Source of the DNA: Bacteroidia bacterium
Lineage (GTDB): Bacteria; Bacteroidota; Bacteroidia; 2-12-FULL-35-15
Length of the DNA stretch: 64,000 nucleotides
Assembly: GCA_030654175.1 (NCBI GenBank)
Contig: JAURXZ010000016.1
Location: 124,001-188,000, forward strand
Direction: 5' to 3'
Shown: in pieces, positions 26,633-36,045 of the stretch
Numbering within the stretch: the first letter of the stretch is position 1
How the letters are laid out: every line of letters begins with the position of its first letter
The notes under the pieces: generated by a model
What the model saw: only the letters and a program-made list of their open reading frames with translations
What the model was told of the DNA's origin: nothing
Database searches by the model: none
Program-made: the position numbers and the translations under genes

Positions 26633-26676
26633 ATTGGATGTTAGATGTTGAAACATCTAATATCTAAATATCCAAT
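26633..26676. repeat. Inverted repeat between etfB and etfA
   Basis: Inner arms TTAGATGTT (26641-26649) and AACATCTAA (26652-26660) are enclosed by ATTGGAT (26633-26639) and ATCCAAT (26670-26676). The words (GTTGAATGTT, GGATGTTAGATGTT) match the style of the 3295-3320 spacer. Being inside the etf transcript, it could form a hairpin that tunes etfA expression. Confidence 0.65.
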
Positions 26677-26680
26677 AATC

Positions 26681-27421
26681 CTAAATAGCTTTCGCTTCGG
26701 TATGCAATAACTCAACAAGTTTTTCAGGAGTGCTTGCATCAATATATTTACAATCAGTACGCCCTGCAGTTAATTTGTAGGAAACAATGTTTGTTAGTTT
26801 ATCTGAAGCAATTGGAGCTACCACTGTAAGTGGCTTTGAGCGGGCTGCCATAATACCACGCATATTTGGGATACGCGCTTCAGACATTCCTTTGTTTGCT
26901 GACAAGATCAATGGTAACGGACATTCAACAACTTCAGTTCCTCCATCAATATCATGTTCAATAGTTGCTACTGAACCGGCAATATCTAATTTTGTTGCTA
27001 AAGAAATATAAGGTAAATTCAATAATTCAGCCAGCATACCACCAACCATTGCGCTATTGTAGCTAATGGTTTCTTTACCGGCCATGATCAGATCAAAACC
27101 TTTGTCTTTAGCATAAGCAGCAATTTGTTCTGCCACAGCAAAAGCATCACTTGGCTCAGCATCAATACGTACTGCATCATCAGCACCTATTGCCAGGCCT
27201 TTACGTATTGTAGGCTCGCTATCAGCACCACCCACGTGAATGATGGTTACATTGCCACCTAATGTCTCTTTTAATTCCAATGCACGAACAAGCGCATACC
27301 ATTCATCAAAAGGATTAATTACAAACTGAACTCCAGCCGTATTAAAGGTTGTATCATTGTTTGTAAAACTTATTTTAGTAGTTGTGTCAGGTACATTACT
27401 TATGCAAACTAGTATTTTCAT
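26681..27421 (-). CDS. etfB: Electron transfer flavoprotein beta subunit
   Basis: The 246-aa beta subunit holds AMP and is the docking face for dehydrogenases. Evidence: MKILVCISNVPDTT start, FVINPFDEWYALVRALELKE, AMP-binding DLIMAGKETISYNSAMVGGMLAELLNLP, and PLPLILSANKGMSEARIPNMRGIMAA, the recognition-loop region. I use ATG 27421 rather than TTG 27427. A TAAATTTG -7 box on the minus strand (27456-27463) lies about 35 bp upstream, without a clear -33 partner. Confidence 0.95.
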   Translation of the reverse strand: MKILVCISNVPDTTTKISFTNNDTTFNTAGVQFVINPFDEWYALVRALELKETLGGNVTIIHVGGADSEPTIRKGLAIGADDAVRIDAEPSDAFAVAEQIAAYAKDKGFDLIMAGKETISYNSAMVGGMLAELLNLPYISLATKLDIAGSVATIEHDIDGGTEVVECPLPLILSANKGMSEARIPNMRGIMAARSKPLTVVAPIASDKLTNIVSYKLTAGRTDCKYIDASTPEKLVELLHTEAKAI

Positions 27422-27427
27422 GATCAA

Positions 27428-27960
27428 TATTTTTTATCGTTTTTTTTAGAAGATGCAAATTTAACAATATATGGCATATAAAAAAATGATTTTAATTTTG
27501 CATTTAGCCCATGGTTTTACTCCCGATTCAATCCCGTTAGCCCACACGTCATTATGTTAAAAGCCATCGCACATATTTCCACAGGCTCAATATGACCGGA
27601 GCTGGGTAAGTCTATGGTTCTCGAAGCCCCTGGGCAGGTGTTCCTGTCAGAAAAGTCCTTAAATTATGACATTGCCACTGCCCCGCGCCACTAATGGAAT
27701 TACTTTAAAGAGCCTTGCAATATGTAAACCTTCCCGAGCACATTTACGAAAGGTTTTCGCCTTTACATTTTCCGGTCAGTATTCTTTCGTTAAGTTTAAG
27801 CGTTTTACCCATACAAACCTCAACTATTAAGTATAAAACGACCTTTGCAGGCTTCATTAAGCCTTCATATACTATCTTTTATCCGGGATCAATCATAAAA
27901 GTATCAAATGGAAACACTAAATTTGTACCTAAATTCGTTATTTAATCAAAAATCCATTTC
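27428..27960. other. Divergent promoter region of etfB and the S46 peptidase
   Basis: The 533-bp spacer between divergent genes has a minus-strand TAAATTTG box for etfB (27456-27463) and a plus-strand TAAATTTG box for the peptidase (27918-27925). A dispersed repeat copy occupies 27567-27617. The open frame at 27715-27945 has no homology that I recognise and contains the peptidase -7 box at its end, so I do not call it a gene. Confidence 0.6.
27567..27617. repeat. Second copy of the 53-bp dispersed repeat
   Basis: TCGCACATATTTCCACAGGC and the next eight bases match 5690-5717 at 25 of 28 positions. After that both copies keep the blocks CCG, GCT, GGT, AGTC and ATGG in order. Unlike the sufC-sufD copy, the complementary right arm is poorly preserved here. 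Confidence 0.7.
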
Positions 27961-30111
27961 ATGAAAAAGATAATAATTGCACTTCTCGTTTCAATTCTAA
28001 CAATAGGAACAACCATTGCGGATGAAGGCATGTGGCTACCAATGCTGCTGAAAAATAATTATGCCCAGATGCAAAAAATGGGATTAAAACTTACTCCGGA
28101 GCAATTGTATGATCTTAATCACTCCAGCCTGAAAGATGCCATTGTTTGGTTTAATGGAGGATGTACCTCCGAAATTATTTCAGAACAAGGCCTGCTTCTC
28201 ACAAATCACCATTGCGGGTATGACGCCATAGCAAAACACAGTACCACCGCGGATAATATTCTGGATAATGGCTTTTGGGCGAAATCATTTGCAGAAGAAA
28301 AAGAGAATGCAGGAATGTGGGCTTCTGTTTTAGTGCGTATGGAAGATGTTTCAGACAAGGTAAATAAGGCACTTGAAGGCGTTGACGCTAAGAATATTGA
28401 TTCTAAAAAAGCTGAAATATTTAAATCAATAGAGAAAGATGCGAAAAAAGACACACATTATGAGGCATCTGTTAAATCATTTTTTAAAGACAACGCCTAC
28501 TATTTATTTGTTTTTGAAAAGTTCACCGACATCCGTTTGGTAGCGGCTCCACCACAAAATATTGGCAAATTTGGTGGCGATACTGATAATTGGATGTGGC
28601 CACGCCATACAGCTGATTTTTCGATGTTTCGTATTTATGCCAATAAAGATAATGCTCCGGCTGCATACTCGAAAGACAATGTGCCTTACAAACCAAAACA
28701 GTTTTTGAATATCTCTAATAAAGGTATCAAGGAAGGTGATTTTACGATGGTTTATGGTTTCCCCGGACGAACCAATCGTTACGAAAATTCATTTGGCATC
28801 AAATTGGCTACTGATAAGGTGAGCCCAGCTATAGTTGCCTTACGTGACGTTCGTTTAACGGAATGGAAAAATGAAATGGATAAAAGTGATAGTGTACGTT
28901 TATTACTTTCATCAAACTATGCGCGTGTTGCAAATTATTGGAAATATTATATCGGACAAACTGAACAGCTTAAACGTTTAAAAGTATATGAAGAGAAGCT
29001 GGATATCGAGAAACAATTTAAGGAATGGGCAAAAAACAAACAAGAATATGCATCCATACTTCCAAATTTCGAACAAGCCTATGCTAATTATGATAAATAT
29101 GCCTTGCATTCAACATACATTCGTGAAGGCATTATGGGTTCAGCATTAATTACAAAGGCAATGAAATTTATGTCGCTTGAAAAAGCATTAAGTGCCGACA
29201 AACCGGATCCCGAACAAATCAAAAAAGCAGTCGATGCCCTTAAAATTGAAGGTGAAGAATTTTATAAATCGTTTAACCCCATATCTGAGGAAAAAATTTT
29301 AGCAAAAATCACCCAAATGTATTTCGAAAACATTGCTGTGGACCAGCAGCCGGGGTATATGGCTGTATTAATGAAAAAATATAAAGGGAAAACAAATAAA
29401 GAAACATTTGAGAAATTTGCTAAAGCCGCCTTTGAAAATAGTGTGATGGTTTCTAAACAGGAATCACTTAAATTTCTTGAAAAACCAAATTTAAAAAAAT
29501 TAAAAAATGACCCTGCTTTTGCTTATGCTAAAGCATGTTATACGAATTATATCGAGCGTATTCTGCCGCATGTAGAGGAATTTGATAAGATCAATAATGC
29601 TGAGGGAAACAAATACATAAAAGCATTAATGGAAATGCAACCGAATAAAAATTTCTATCCGGATGCAAACAGCACCATCCGCTTAACATACGGAAGTGTA
29701 AAAGCGTATGCTCCAAAAGATGGAGTTGATTTTAAATATTATACCACCCTGGATGGAGTGATGGAAAAAGAAAATCCAAAAGAATTTGAATTCCAGGTGC
29801 CGGCAAAATTAAAAGATCTGTATGCTAAAAAAGATTTCGGAAGATATGCTGATACCAATGGTGAAATGCGTGTAGGATTTATCAGTAATAACGACATTAC
29901 AGGCGGTAATTCGGGCAGCCCTGTGATCAATGGAGACGGAGAATTAGTAGGTCTTGCTTTTGATGGTAACTGGGAAGCAATGAGTGGTGATATTTATTTC
30001 GATAGCAAATATAAACGTACTATTTCTTGTGATATTCGTTATGTATTATTCCTTATCGATAAATTTGGCGGTGCATCAAATTTGATCAAAGAGATGAATA
30101 TTAAAAATTAG
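27961..30111 (+). CDS. S46 dipeptidyl-peptidase, DPP7-like
   Basis: A 716-aa exported serine peptidase of family S46, with a signal peptide at 1-20. The catalytic His is in TNHHCGYD (about 84) and the nucleophile is Ser651 in TGGNSGSPVIN. S46 enzymes remove dipeptides from peptide N-termini in the periplasm and feed amino acid use. The S1 pocket region reads GLAFDGNWEAMSGDI: Gly at the position where DPP11 has Arg (FDRNWE), so the predicted preference is hydrophobic P1 (DPP7) rather than Asp/Glu. The substrate N-terminus anchor region KDAIVWFNGGCTSE is intact. It ends in a bidirectional hairpin facing the next gene. Confidence 0.93.
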   Translation: MKKIIIALLVSILTIGTTIADEGMWLPMLLKNNYAQMQKMGLKLTPEQLYDLNHSSLKDAIVWFNGGCTSEIISEQGLLLTNHHCGYDAIAKHSTTADNILDNGFWAKSFAEEKENAGMWASVLVRMEDVSDKVNKALEGVDAKNIDSKKAEIFKSIEKDAKKDTHYEASVKSFFKDNAYYLFVFEKFTDIRLVAAPPQNIGKFGGDTDNWMWPRHTADFSMFRIYANKDNAPAAYSKDNVPYKPKQFLNISNKGIKEGDFTMVYGFPGRTNRYENSFGIKLATDKVSPAIVALRDVRLTEWKNEMDKSDSVRLLLSSNYARVANYWKYYIGQTEQLKRLKVYEEKLDIEKQFKEWAKNKQEYASILPNFEQAYANYDKYALHSTYIREGIMGSALITKAMKFMSLEKALSADKPDPEQIKKAVDALKIEGEEFYKSFNPISEEKILAKITQMYFENIAVDQQPGYMAVLMKKYKGKTNKETFEKFAKAAFENSVMVSKQESLKFLEKPNLKKLKNDPAFAYAKACYTNYIERILPHVEEFDKINNAEGNKYIKALMEMQPNKNFYPDANSTIRLTYGSVKAYAPKDGVDFKYYTTLDGVMEKENPKEFEFQVPAKLKDLYAKKDFGRYADTNGEMRVGFISNNDITGGNSGSPVINGDGELVGLAFDGNWEAMSGDIYFDSKYKRTISCDIRYVLFLIDKFGGASNLIKEMNIKN

Positions 30112-30115
30112 GTAT

Positions 30116-30179
30116 CAACGAATAACGAATCGACCCGAATAACGAATCTTAACGCCTATTCGTTATTCGTTATTCGTTG
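30116..30179. terminator. Inverted repeat between convergent genes, probable bidirectional terminator
   Basis: CAACGAATAACGAAT (30116-30130) is perfectly complementary to ATTCGTTATTCGTTG (30165-30179), and a T run follows on the plus strand. The loop contains another AATAACGAAT word. It is made of the TAACGAAT tandem word, which also appears at 33945-33955 and 36487, so it may be a repeat recruited as a terminator. Confidence 0.65.
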
Positions 30180-30183
30180 TTTT

Positions 30184-30996
30184 TTATTTTATCTGTCCTA
30201 ATATTTTTTTGATATTATTCTTTATTTCAGCATTAATGATTTGTTTGCCTTGTGCAGGTGTATCTATAGACGTTTTTAAAATTTCAATTTCATCATAGTA
30301 ATCGAATTTTTTATCATTATTAGAATCAAACCTAACTTTCATTAATATATTATTTGTTGACATATCAATATACCAATCTTCCAGCTGGGTATGATCAGGA
30401 GTAATTTGTGTCATATTTTCACCCGACAAATCGGCAATATAAACTTTCTCTGCATCTTCATTATTGATATATCCATCCGCGTTTGTATCATCTTCGCCTA
30501 TTCCTAACAATATGAACCAATACTTTTTACCGGTATATTCTTTTTCATAATGCGGGAAATAAAACTTTGAAATAACAGTTGGTTTTTGCAAAAGCAAATG
30601 AGTCTCATCTGATTTTTTGTTGTAAAAAATAATGTTGTTGCAATTACCAAAGTCCAATGAATAGAAATTATATTTATAACTACGATAGCTGCCAATATTA
30701 TTTTCAGCCGAATAATCTTCGGATGATTTGATCTTTAAAAGCCGGTCATCGCGATCTTCTATTGTTTTCATACCCAGTGGGATCAATAAATAATCAGTGT
30801 TATCCAGGTCCATATAATCGCCATACACAAGCACCTGCTCTTTTTTTGACTCATTGATCTTTGACGAATCATTCACCGCCAGGCGTAAACCATCTTGAAC
30901 GGGACTTTTTTTACCGTCAAATAATACGATAATAACAAGTATTAAAACCGCTCCCACGATACCACCTATAACAACTCCCAGAATTAACCTTTTCAT
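30184..30996 (-). CDS. Membrane-anchored protein of unknown function with EF-hand-like loops
   Basis: A 270-aa protein with one N-terminal transmembrane helix (about 3-27) and the rest predicted outside the cytoplasm. I do not recognise a family. Two acidic loops look like calcium-binding EF-hand/dockerin segments: DTNADGYINNEDAEKVY (about 172-188) and FDSNNDKKFDYYDE (about 221-234). The protein is rich in Asp, Asn and Tyr. It is downstream of the EEP-family gene on the same strand by about 20 bp and probably co-transcribed with it. Confidence 0.65.
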   Translation of the reverse strand: MKRLILGVVIGGIVGAVLILVIIVLFDGKKSPVQDGLRLAVNDSSKINESKKEQVLVYGDYMDLDNTDYLLIPLGMKTIEDRDDRLLKIKSSEDYSAENNIGSYRSYKYNFYSLDFGNCNNIIFYNKKSDETHLLLQKPTVISKFYFPHYEKEYTGKKYWFILLGIGEDDTNADGYINNEDAEKVYIADLSGENMTQITPDHTQLEDWYIDMSTNNILMKVRFDSNNDKKFDYYDEIEILKTSIDTPAQGKQIINAEIKNNIKKILGQIK

Positions 30997-31017
30997 TTTG
31001 TTTTTAATTAAATAATT

Positions 31018-32166
31018 TTATTGTCTTTCTAAATAACAGCACACCGGAAAATGATCTGATAATTCTTCACGAATAGTGCGGAAATCATACGCTTTATAAA
31101 TGTCACTATGCAATATATAATCTATCCTGAAGGATGGAAATTTGCCGGCATACGTCCTCCCAAAACCATTTCCACTTTCAACAAACGCATCCTCAAGATT
31201 TTCAGATATGGTATGATAGGTATATGATGCGGGAGGATCATTAAAATCACCACAAACTATAACAGGATAAGGTGATTTCGCAACATGTTCAGCAACGAGT
31301 TCTGTTTGGATCGAACGTTTTATAAATGCACGCTTTATTCGTTTTAATATATTTTTCGATTTCTCCAACTCTTCTGTTTCCTTGTTGTTCATTACATCAT
31401 CCACAAATTTATAATCTTCATACCCTAAATGTATTGATTGCAGATGCACATTATAAACCCGCACAGTATCCTTATTGATTTTGATATCAGAGTAAATACA
31501 AACGTTATTACTATTCTTATCAAAAATTATTTTCCCATTCCCGATAATAGGAAAGGCACTAAAAATCGCCACTCCATAATGATTTTTTTTTCGGACCGTA
31601 CTCGTATATTCAATATATGAATTTTTCGCTTTCTGGATCTTTTTTATAGTATCCAGATTATTAAATTGAACACTACCACTGTCCCCCGAGGAGAACTCCT
31701 GCAAACACATAATATCAGGACTTTCATCACTGATCAGTTCAAGCATTTTATTACGTGTGCCTGCTTTATTACTCCAGTTATATAAGTCAAAAAGTCTGAC
31801 ATTATACGACATTATTTTTATTGCTTTTTTTGATTTATCAGGTGCGGTATTAAAATTTATCTGACCATACTCCCGCATATGTGACCACCCGCAAACAAGG
31901 ATGATGAGGGAATAAAACATTCGCTTTTTTAATTGCCCTCCCCAATAAAATACAAATAATAAATTAAGTATAACAAAAACCGGGTAGGCTAAACCAAAGA
32001 AGGCAAGAAACCAAAAATTTTCGGGGCTTACATGCGGAGCAAAATAGGATATGAGTAAGCCTATAGCAACAATGTGATTAAAAAACATAGCAATACCATT
32101 GAAGAAATTGCGCCCGGCTTTTTTTTTCTTCGATTCGGATTGTATATTATTTTCTTCGGTTGTCAA
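31018..32166 (-). CDS. Membrane-tethered endonuclease/exonuclease/phosphatase family protein
   Basis: A 382-aa protein with three N-terminal membrane segments (about 20-105) followed by an EEP (DNase I-like) domain: IKIMSYNVRLFDLYNW, IMCLQEF (metal Glu), GVAIFSAFPI, VYNVHLQS, PVIVCGDFNDPPAS (catalytic Asp/Asn) and RIDYILHS ... LSDHFPVCCYL (Asp-His pair). The active domain probably faces the periplasm and may be a nuclease or phosphodiesterase; the substrate is unknown. The start appears to be TTG 32166; the upstream frame is closed by a TAA and no ATG precedes the family-typical GRNFFNGIAMFFNHIVA. Confidence 0.85.
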   Translation of the reverse strand: MTTEENNIQSESKKKKAGRNFFNGIAMFFNHIVAIGLLISYFAPHVSPENFWFLAFFGLAYPVFVILNLLFVFYWGGQLKKRMFYSLIILVCGWSHMREYGQINFNTAPDKSKKAIKIMSYNVRLFDLYNWSNKAGTRNKMLELISDESPDIMCLQEFSSGDSGSVQFNNLDTIKKIQKAKNSYIEYTSTVRKKNHYGVAIFSAFPIIGNGKIIFDKNSNNVCIYSDIKINKDTVRVYNVHLQSIHLGYEDYKFVDDVMNNKETEELEKSKNILKRIKRAFIKRSIQTELVAEHVAKSPYPVIVCGDFNDPPASYTYHTISENLEDAFVESGNGFGRTYAGKFPSFRIDYILHSDIYKAYDFRTIREELSDHFPVCCYLERQ

Positions 32167-32285
32167 AAAATTAGTTGAAAGTTATAAAGTTGTAAATGTA
32201 TCGTATTGGAAAAAATAAAAATGCAAAAAAGAAGCAAAAAAATTGTTAGAAAAAACTTTGCACTTTCCAACTTTAAACTTCCTGA

Positions 32286-33185
32286 CTATTTGTTACTTGC
32301 TTTAAACAAGATTTCTTTTTCAGCTTTGCTCAGACTTTCATATCCCGATCTCGAAATTTTATCTAAAATGATATCGATTTGTTCCTGGGTTACTTTTTTA
32401 TTGTAATTGTATGCTTCATCCGAAACGCCTCGCTTATAAGCAACTTTCATTTTGCTTTTAGGTGACTTTTTTAATGAATTTTTGATCCAGTCCAAAAAAC
32501 GATTGATCCATAAAGTCCAATCTCTTCCCTTTTTGTACTGAAGTATAAACACATACCCCATCAATGCTCCGCCAAGATGGGCGATATTTCCACCAATATT
32601 ATTATAAGAAGCAACACTCAAAATATCTATAAACAATACGAATAGGGCAACATAAATTAATTTAATGGCACCAACGAACATCAGATTTATTCTGTAATTA
32701 GGCACTAAAGTGGCGGCAGCAATAATAATGGCGGTTATCCCTGCTGATGCACCCACCATTGGTGAATCAAGATATGGTTGAAAAACCGGAACAACAGAAA
32801 ATAATAAAATGGTGATCAAAGCTCCGGCAACACCTCCCATCAGGTAAAGAGGAATAATTTTTTTGGGGGAAGTATAATCAGATAATATTTGTCCGAACCA
32901 ATACAAGGTAATTAAATTCCATAAAATATGGAATATCTCAATATGTGTAAACATATAAGTGATGAGCGTCCAGGGCTTATGAATAATACCTTGTAAGCTC
33001 AATGGAAGAGATATATTGTCAATAATAAAATTAACAAACGTTGAAATTGACCCTCCGGTCAAAAAAAGCAAAATACGAAGTATACTTATGATCAAAAATA
33101 CAGCTACGTTTATGATAATTAAACGAGTAATGGGATTGCCACTTTTAATTTTTAATTTTATATCTTCTATAATTGGATTAGCCAT
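32286..33185 (-). CDS. Rhomboid intramembrane serine protease with cytosolic tail
   Basis: A 299-aa six-TM rhomboid. The catalytic pair is Ser147 in GASAGI and His203 in NIAHLGGALMGY. The HIEIFHILWN helix 2 region and the WFGQILSDY segment are typical. A basic C-terminal tail of about 80 residues (KKGRDWTLWINRFLDW onward) contains a conserved-looking EQIDIILDKISRSGYESLSK motif, found in many Bacteroidota rhomboids. The gene starts 3 bp after the next rhomboid's stop, so the two are translated from one mRNA. Confidence 0.92.
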   Translation of the reverse strand: MANPIIEDIKLKIKSGNPITRLIIINVAVFLIISILRILLFLTGGSISTFVNFIIDNISLPLSLQGIIHKPWTLITYMFTHIEIFHILWNLITLYWFGQILSDYTSPKKIIPLYLMGGVAGALITILLFSVVPVFQPYLDSPMVGASAGITAIIIAAATLVPNYRINLMFVGAIKLIYVALFVLFIDILSVASYNNIGGNIAHLGGALMGYVFILQYKKGRDWTLWINRFLDWIKNSLKKSPKSKMKVAYKRGVSDEAYNYNKKVTQEQIDIILDKISRSGYESLSKAEKEILFKASNK

Positions 33186-33188
33186 AAT

Positions 33189-33935
33189 TTAATAGGTATT
33201 ATTTCTCCTTTTTTGCCAGAATTTAATTAAGATAAAACCAAAGAGCATTCCTCCTAAATGGGCAAAATGGGCAACATTATCTCCGGAACTATTTGCTATT
33301 CCGGAATATAATTCAACTGCGCCATACAAAACTACAAACCACTTTGCTTTTATTGGAATTGCAAAATAAATATAGAGCAGTGTATTAGGAAACAACATTC
33401 CAAAGGCTAACAAAATTCCAAACACAGCTCCGGATGCACCTATGGTTACGCTGTTCATCAATAAATTAATTTTCCCTGCTATTGGATCAGAAAAATTCTG
33501 GCCTGATTGATAAATTTCCGAGCCCTTTGTAATTACAAAATTTAATCCTTCTTCCGAAATTTGAGAATAAAGAGACATCAACCTAAAATGAGTAACAAGG
33601 ATCTGTATAATCCCTGCCCCTATCCCTGTTGCCATATAATAAATTAAAAATCGTTTTGGGCCCCAATAGTTTTCAAGGGTATTGCCAAACATCCAAAGGG
33701 CAAACATATTAAAAAACAAATGCATAAAATTTCCATGCATAAACATATAGGAAACCAATTGCCATGGCCGAAAGCTTTCTGCTAAAGGGTAATGTAATCC
33801 TAAATAATCTGCGAGATCAAAATTAAGCTGGGTTTCAAAAACAAGAGTAGTAAGGAAAAACAAACCATTTATGATCAGTAAATTCTTCACTACTAAAGGT
33901 AGCATGCTAAAGCTATTTGGGCGGTATTGTTGCAT
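33189..33935 (-). CDS. Rhomboid intramembrane serine protease
   Basis: A 248-aa rhomboid: MLPLVVKNLLIINGLFFL N-terminal helix, FMHGNFMHLFFNMFALWMFG (helix 2 with the HxxxN oxyanion motif), catalytic Ser168 in GASGAVFG, and His226 in VAHFAHLGGMLFG. Unlike its neighbour it has almost no C-terminal tail. Two adjacent rhomboids next to mutL are, from memory, a common arrangement in this phylum. Substrates are unknown. Confidence 0.92.
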   Translation of the reverse strand: MQQYRPNSFSMLPLVVKNLLIINGLFFLTTLVFETQLNFDLADYLGLHYPLAESFRPWQLVSYMFMHGNFMHLFFNMFALWMFGNTLENYWGPKRFLIYYMATGIGAGIIQILVTHFRLMSLYSQISEEGLNFVITKGSEIYQSGQNFSDPIAGKINLLMNSVTIGASGAVFGILLAFGMLFPNTLLYIYFAIPIKAKWFVVLYGAVELYSGIANSSGDNVAHFAHLGGMLFGFILIKFWQKRRNNTY

Positions 33936-34081
33936 AAGTTACAAATAACGAATTATTGAGGATTTACTTAGTTACGAAAAAAAATTGTTATGAATTTACT
34001 TTTCTATGAATTTATGAATCTTGCTTATTAAATTGCTTACTTCAAAATTTTAAAATTGGCACATTGCCCACTGATATTTAA

Positions 34082-35926
34082 TTACTTTCTAAATCTTTTA
34101 TCTAACTCATCAATAGAAAAAGTAGAGATAGTTGGTTTACCACCTGGTGTACTGTATGGCATTTTACACGCAAACAGCTCATCAATCAGGTTATTCATTT
34201 CTTCCTGCGTTAGCGCTTTGCCCGATTTTATAGACATATTTCGTGCCATAGACCGGGCAAGATTTTCGCGTTTATTGGATTTTAGTTCTTGTAAATTTTG
34301 CTTGTAATTTTCAATTAACCCTTCCAATAATTCGGAAGAATCATAGTTAACGGTATCGGCTGGTACACCATGAATTACGTAAGTGTTTTTACCAAACTCC
34401 CGAATATCAAATCCTATTTCCTTTATTTCAGTTTGTAATTCTTTCACTAAAGCAAAATCTGTTGCATTCAATTCTATTGTCTTCGGGAATAATTCCTGCT
34501 GTGTTGATGATTTATGCTTTTCAAATTTCTCTAAAACACGCTCATACAAAATACGCTCATGAGCCCCCTGCTGGTCAATAACCATAAAACCCGTTTTTAT
34601 ATGAGATAAAACGTATTTATTATGTAACTGATAGGTTAATTTTTTATTGCTTTCATGAAATTGATTATCCCAATCAGGGTTAACGGTCTGTTGAGTGTCA
34701 TCGTCTTTTTTTATTTCAAATTCCAACTGATTATCCACATGCCGACTGTACATTTTCTCCCAGTTCGAACGTTTGGAAAGTTCACGATCCGAATCCGTAA
34801 AATTTGATGTATCAGTTTTAAAAGGATTAAAAGTGGGATCCACTTTAATTGTTGGTTGTCTGATTATGCCATCTATTGGTTTTAATGGCATATTATAAAG
34901 ATGTGTTTCCTGGTTAAAATCAATGCTGGGAGCGATGTTGAACTGGCCCAATGATTTTTTTATTGCCGAACGTAAAAAAGCATAAACGGTTTTTTCATCC
35001 TCGAATTTAACTTCGGTTTTAGTTGGATGTATATTGATATCAATTGTTTTGGGATCAACATCTAAAAGCAAAAAATAAGAAGCAAAACTATCCTTAGGCA
35101 GCAACTCTTCAAACGCTGATTGAACCGCATGATGCAGGTAAGCGTTTTTAATAAAGCGTTTGTTCAAAAAGAAAAATTGCTCACCACGGGTCTTTTTGGC
35201 AAATTCAGGCTTTATTACAAAACCCTTTATTTTTACAATGCTTGTATCTTCCTCTACAGGCACCAAACGTGTATTATAAGAGCTTCCAAAAATGGCCATT
35301 AACCGCTGTTTTAACGAACCTGACTCTAAATGGAAAACTTCGGTGGTATTGTGGTGAAGACTAAACGCTATATGGGGATTGGGAATAGAAACACGTTGAA
35401 ATTCATCAATAATATGGCGTAATTCCACAGAATCATTCTTCAAAAAATTTCTGCGTGCCGGAATATTATAAAATAAATTTTTAATTGAAAGAGAGCTCCC
35501 TTCAGGGCAAAGGCAAGCTTCCTGGCTTTTTACCTCACTGCCTTCAATGTTGATCTGAACACCCAATTCATCACCGATCCGTTTTGTTTTTAATTCCACT
35601 TGAGCGATAGCGGCAATAGATGCTAAGGCTTCGCCTCTGAATCCCATTGTCCGGATGGCAAACAGATCATCTGCTTTTTTGATCTTTGAAGTGGCATGGC
35701 GCTCAAAACTCATGCGGGCATCAGTTTCGCTCATTCCACAGCCATTATCAATCACCTGGATAAGCGTTTTCCCGGCATCTTTCACAATTAGCTTAATACT
35801 GGTAGCTCCGGCATCCAATGCGTTTTCCATCAATTCCTTAACAGCAGAAGCAGGTCGTTGAACCACTTCACCGGCAGCAATCTGATTGGCAACAGAATCG
35901 GGTAAAAGATGAATAATATCTGACAT
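34082..35926 (-). CDS. mutL: DNA mismatch repair protein MutL
   Basis: MutL links MutS mismatch recognition to strand incision and excision. The N-terminal GHKL ATPase has IAAGEVVQRPASAVKELMENALDAGATSI, IDNGCGMS and TMGFRGEALASIAAI. The C-terminal domain has DQQGAHERILYE, a variant of the DQHA(x)2E(x)4E endonuclease motif, and CKMPYSTPGGKPTI near the end, so it is probably of the nicking type used by organisms without MutH. I choose ATG 35926 (MSDIIHLLPDSVANQI), not the GTG 18 bp upstream. Length 614 aa is normal. Confidence 0.95.
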   Translation of the reverse strand: MSDIIHLLPDSVANQIAAGEVVQRPASAVKELMENALDAGATSIKLIVKDAGKTLIQVIDNGCGMSETDARMSFERHATSKIKKADDLFAIRTMGFRGEALASIAAIAQVELKTKRIGDELGVQINIEGSEVKSQEACLCPEGSSLSIKNLFYNIPARRNFLKNDSVELRHIIDEFQRVSIPNPHIAFSLHHNTTEVFHLESGSLKQRLMAIFGSSYNTRLVPVEEDTSIVKIKGFVIKPEFAKKTRGEQFFFLNKRFIKNAYLHHAVQSAFEELLPKDSFASYFLLLDVDPKTIDINIHPTKTEVKFEDEKTVYAFLRSAIKKSLGQFNIAPSIDFNQETHLYNMPLKPIDGIIRQPTIKVDPTFNPFKTDTSNFTDSDRELSKRSNWEKMYSRHVDNQLEFEIKKDDDTQQTVNPDWDNQFHESNKKLTYQLHNKYVLSHIKTGFMVIDQQGAHERILYERVLEKFEKHKSSTQQELFPKTIELNATDFALVKELQTEIKEIGFDIREFGKNTYVIHGVPADTVNYDSSELLEGLIENYKQNLQELKSNKRENLARSMARNMSIKSGKALTQEEMNNLIDELFACKMPYSTPGGKPTISTFSIDELDKRFRK

Positions 35927-36045
35927 AATGTTTTTCTTCCTCACAAAAATAATACTAATAATGGAATCAGGACGATTTGGCAGGATTGTTTTGCCCTCTT
36001 TGGCTGGAAATTGCAGAAGCCAACACTCATTGTGGAAGAAAAGAT

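Noticed and set aside
27715-27945. 76-aa plus-strand frame upstream of the S46 peptidase
   Set aside because: No recognisable homology, odd composition, and its end coincides with the peptidase -7 box; probably leader DNA.
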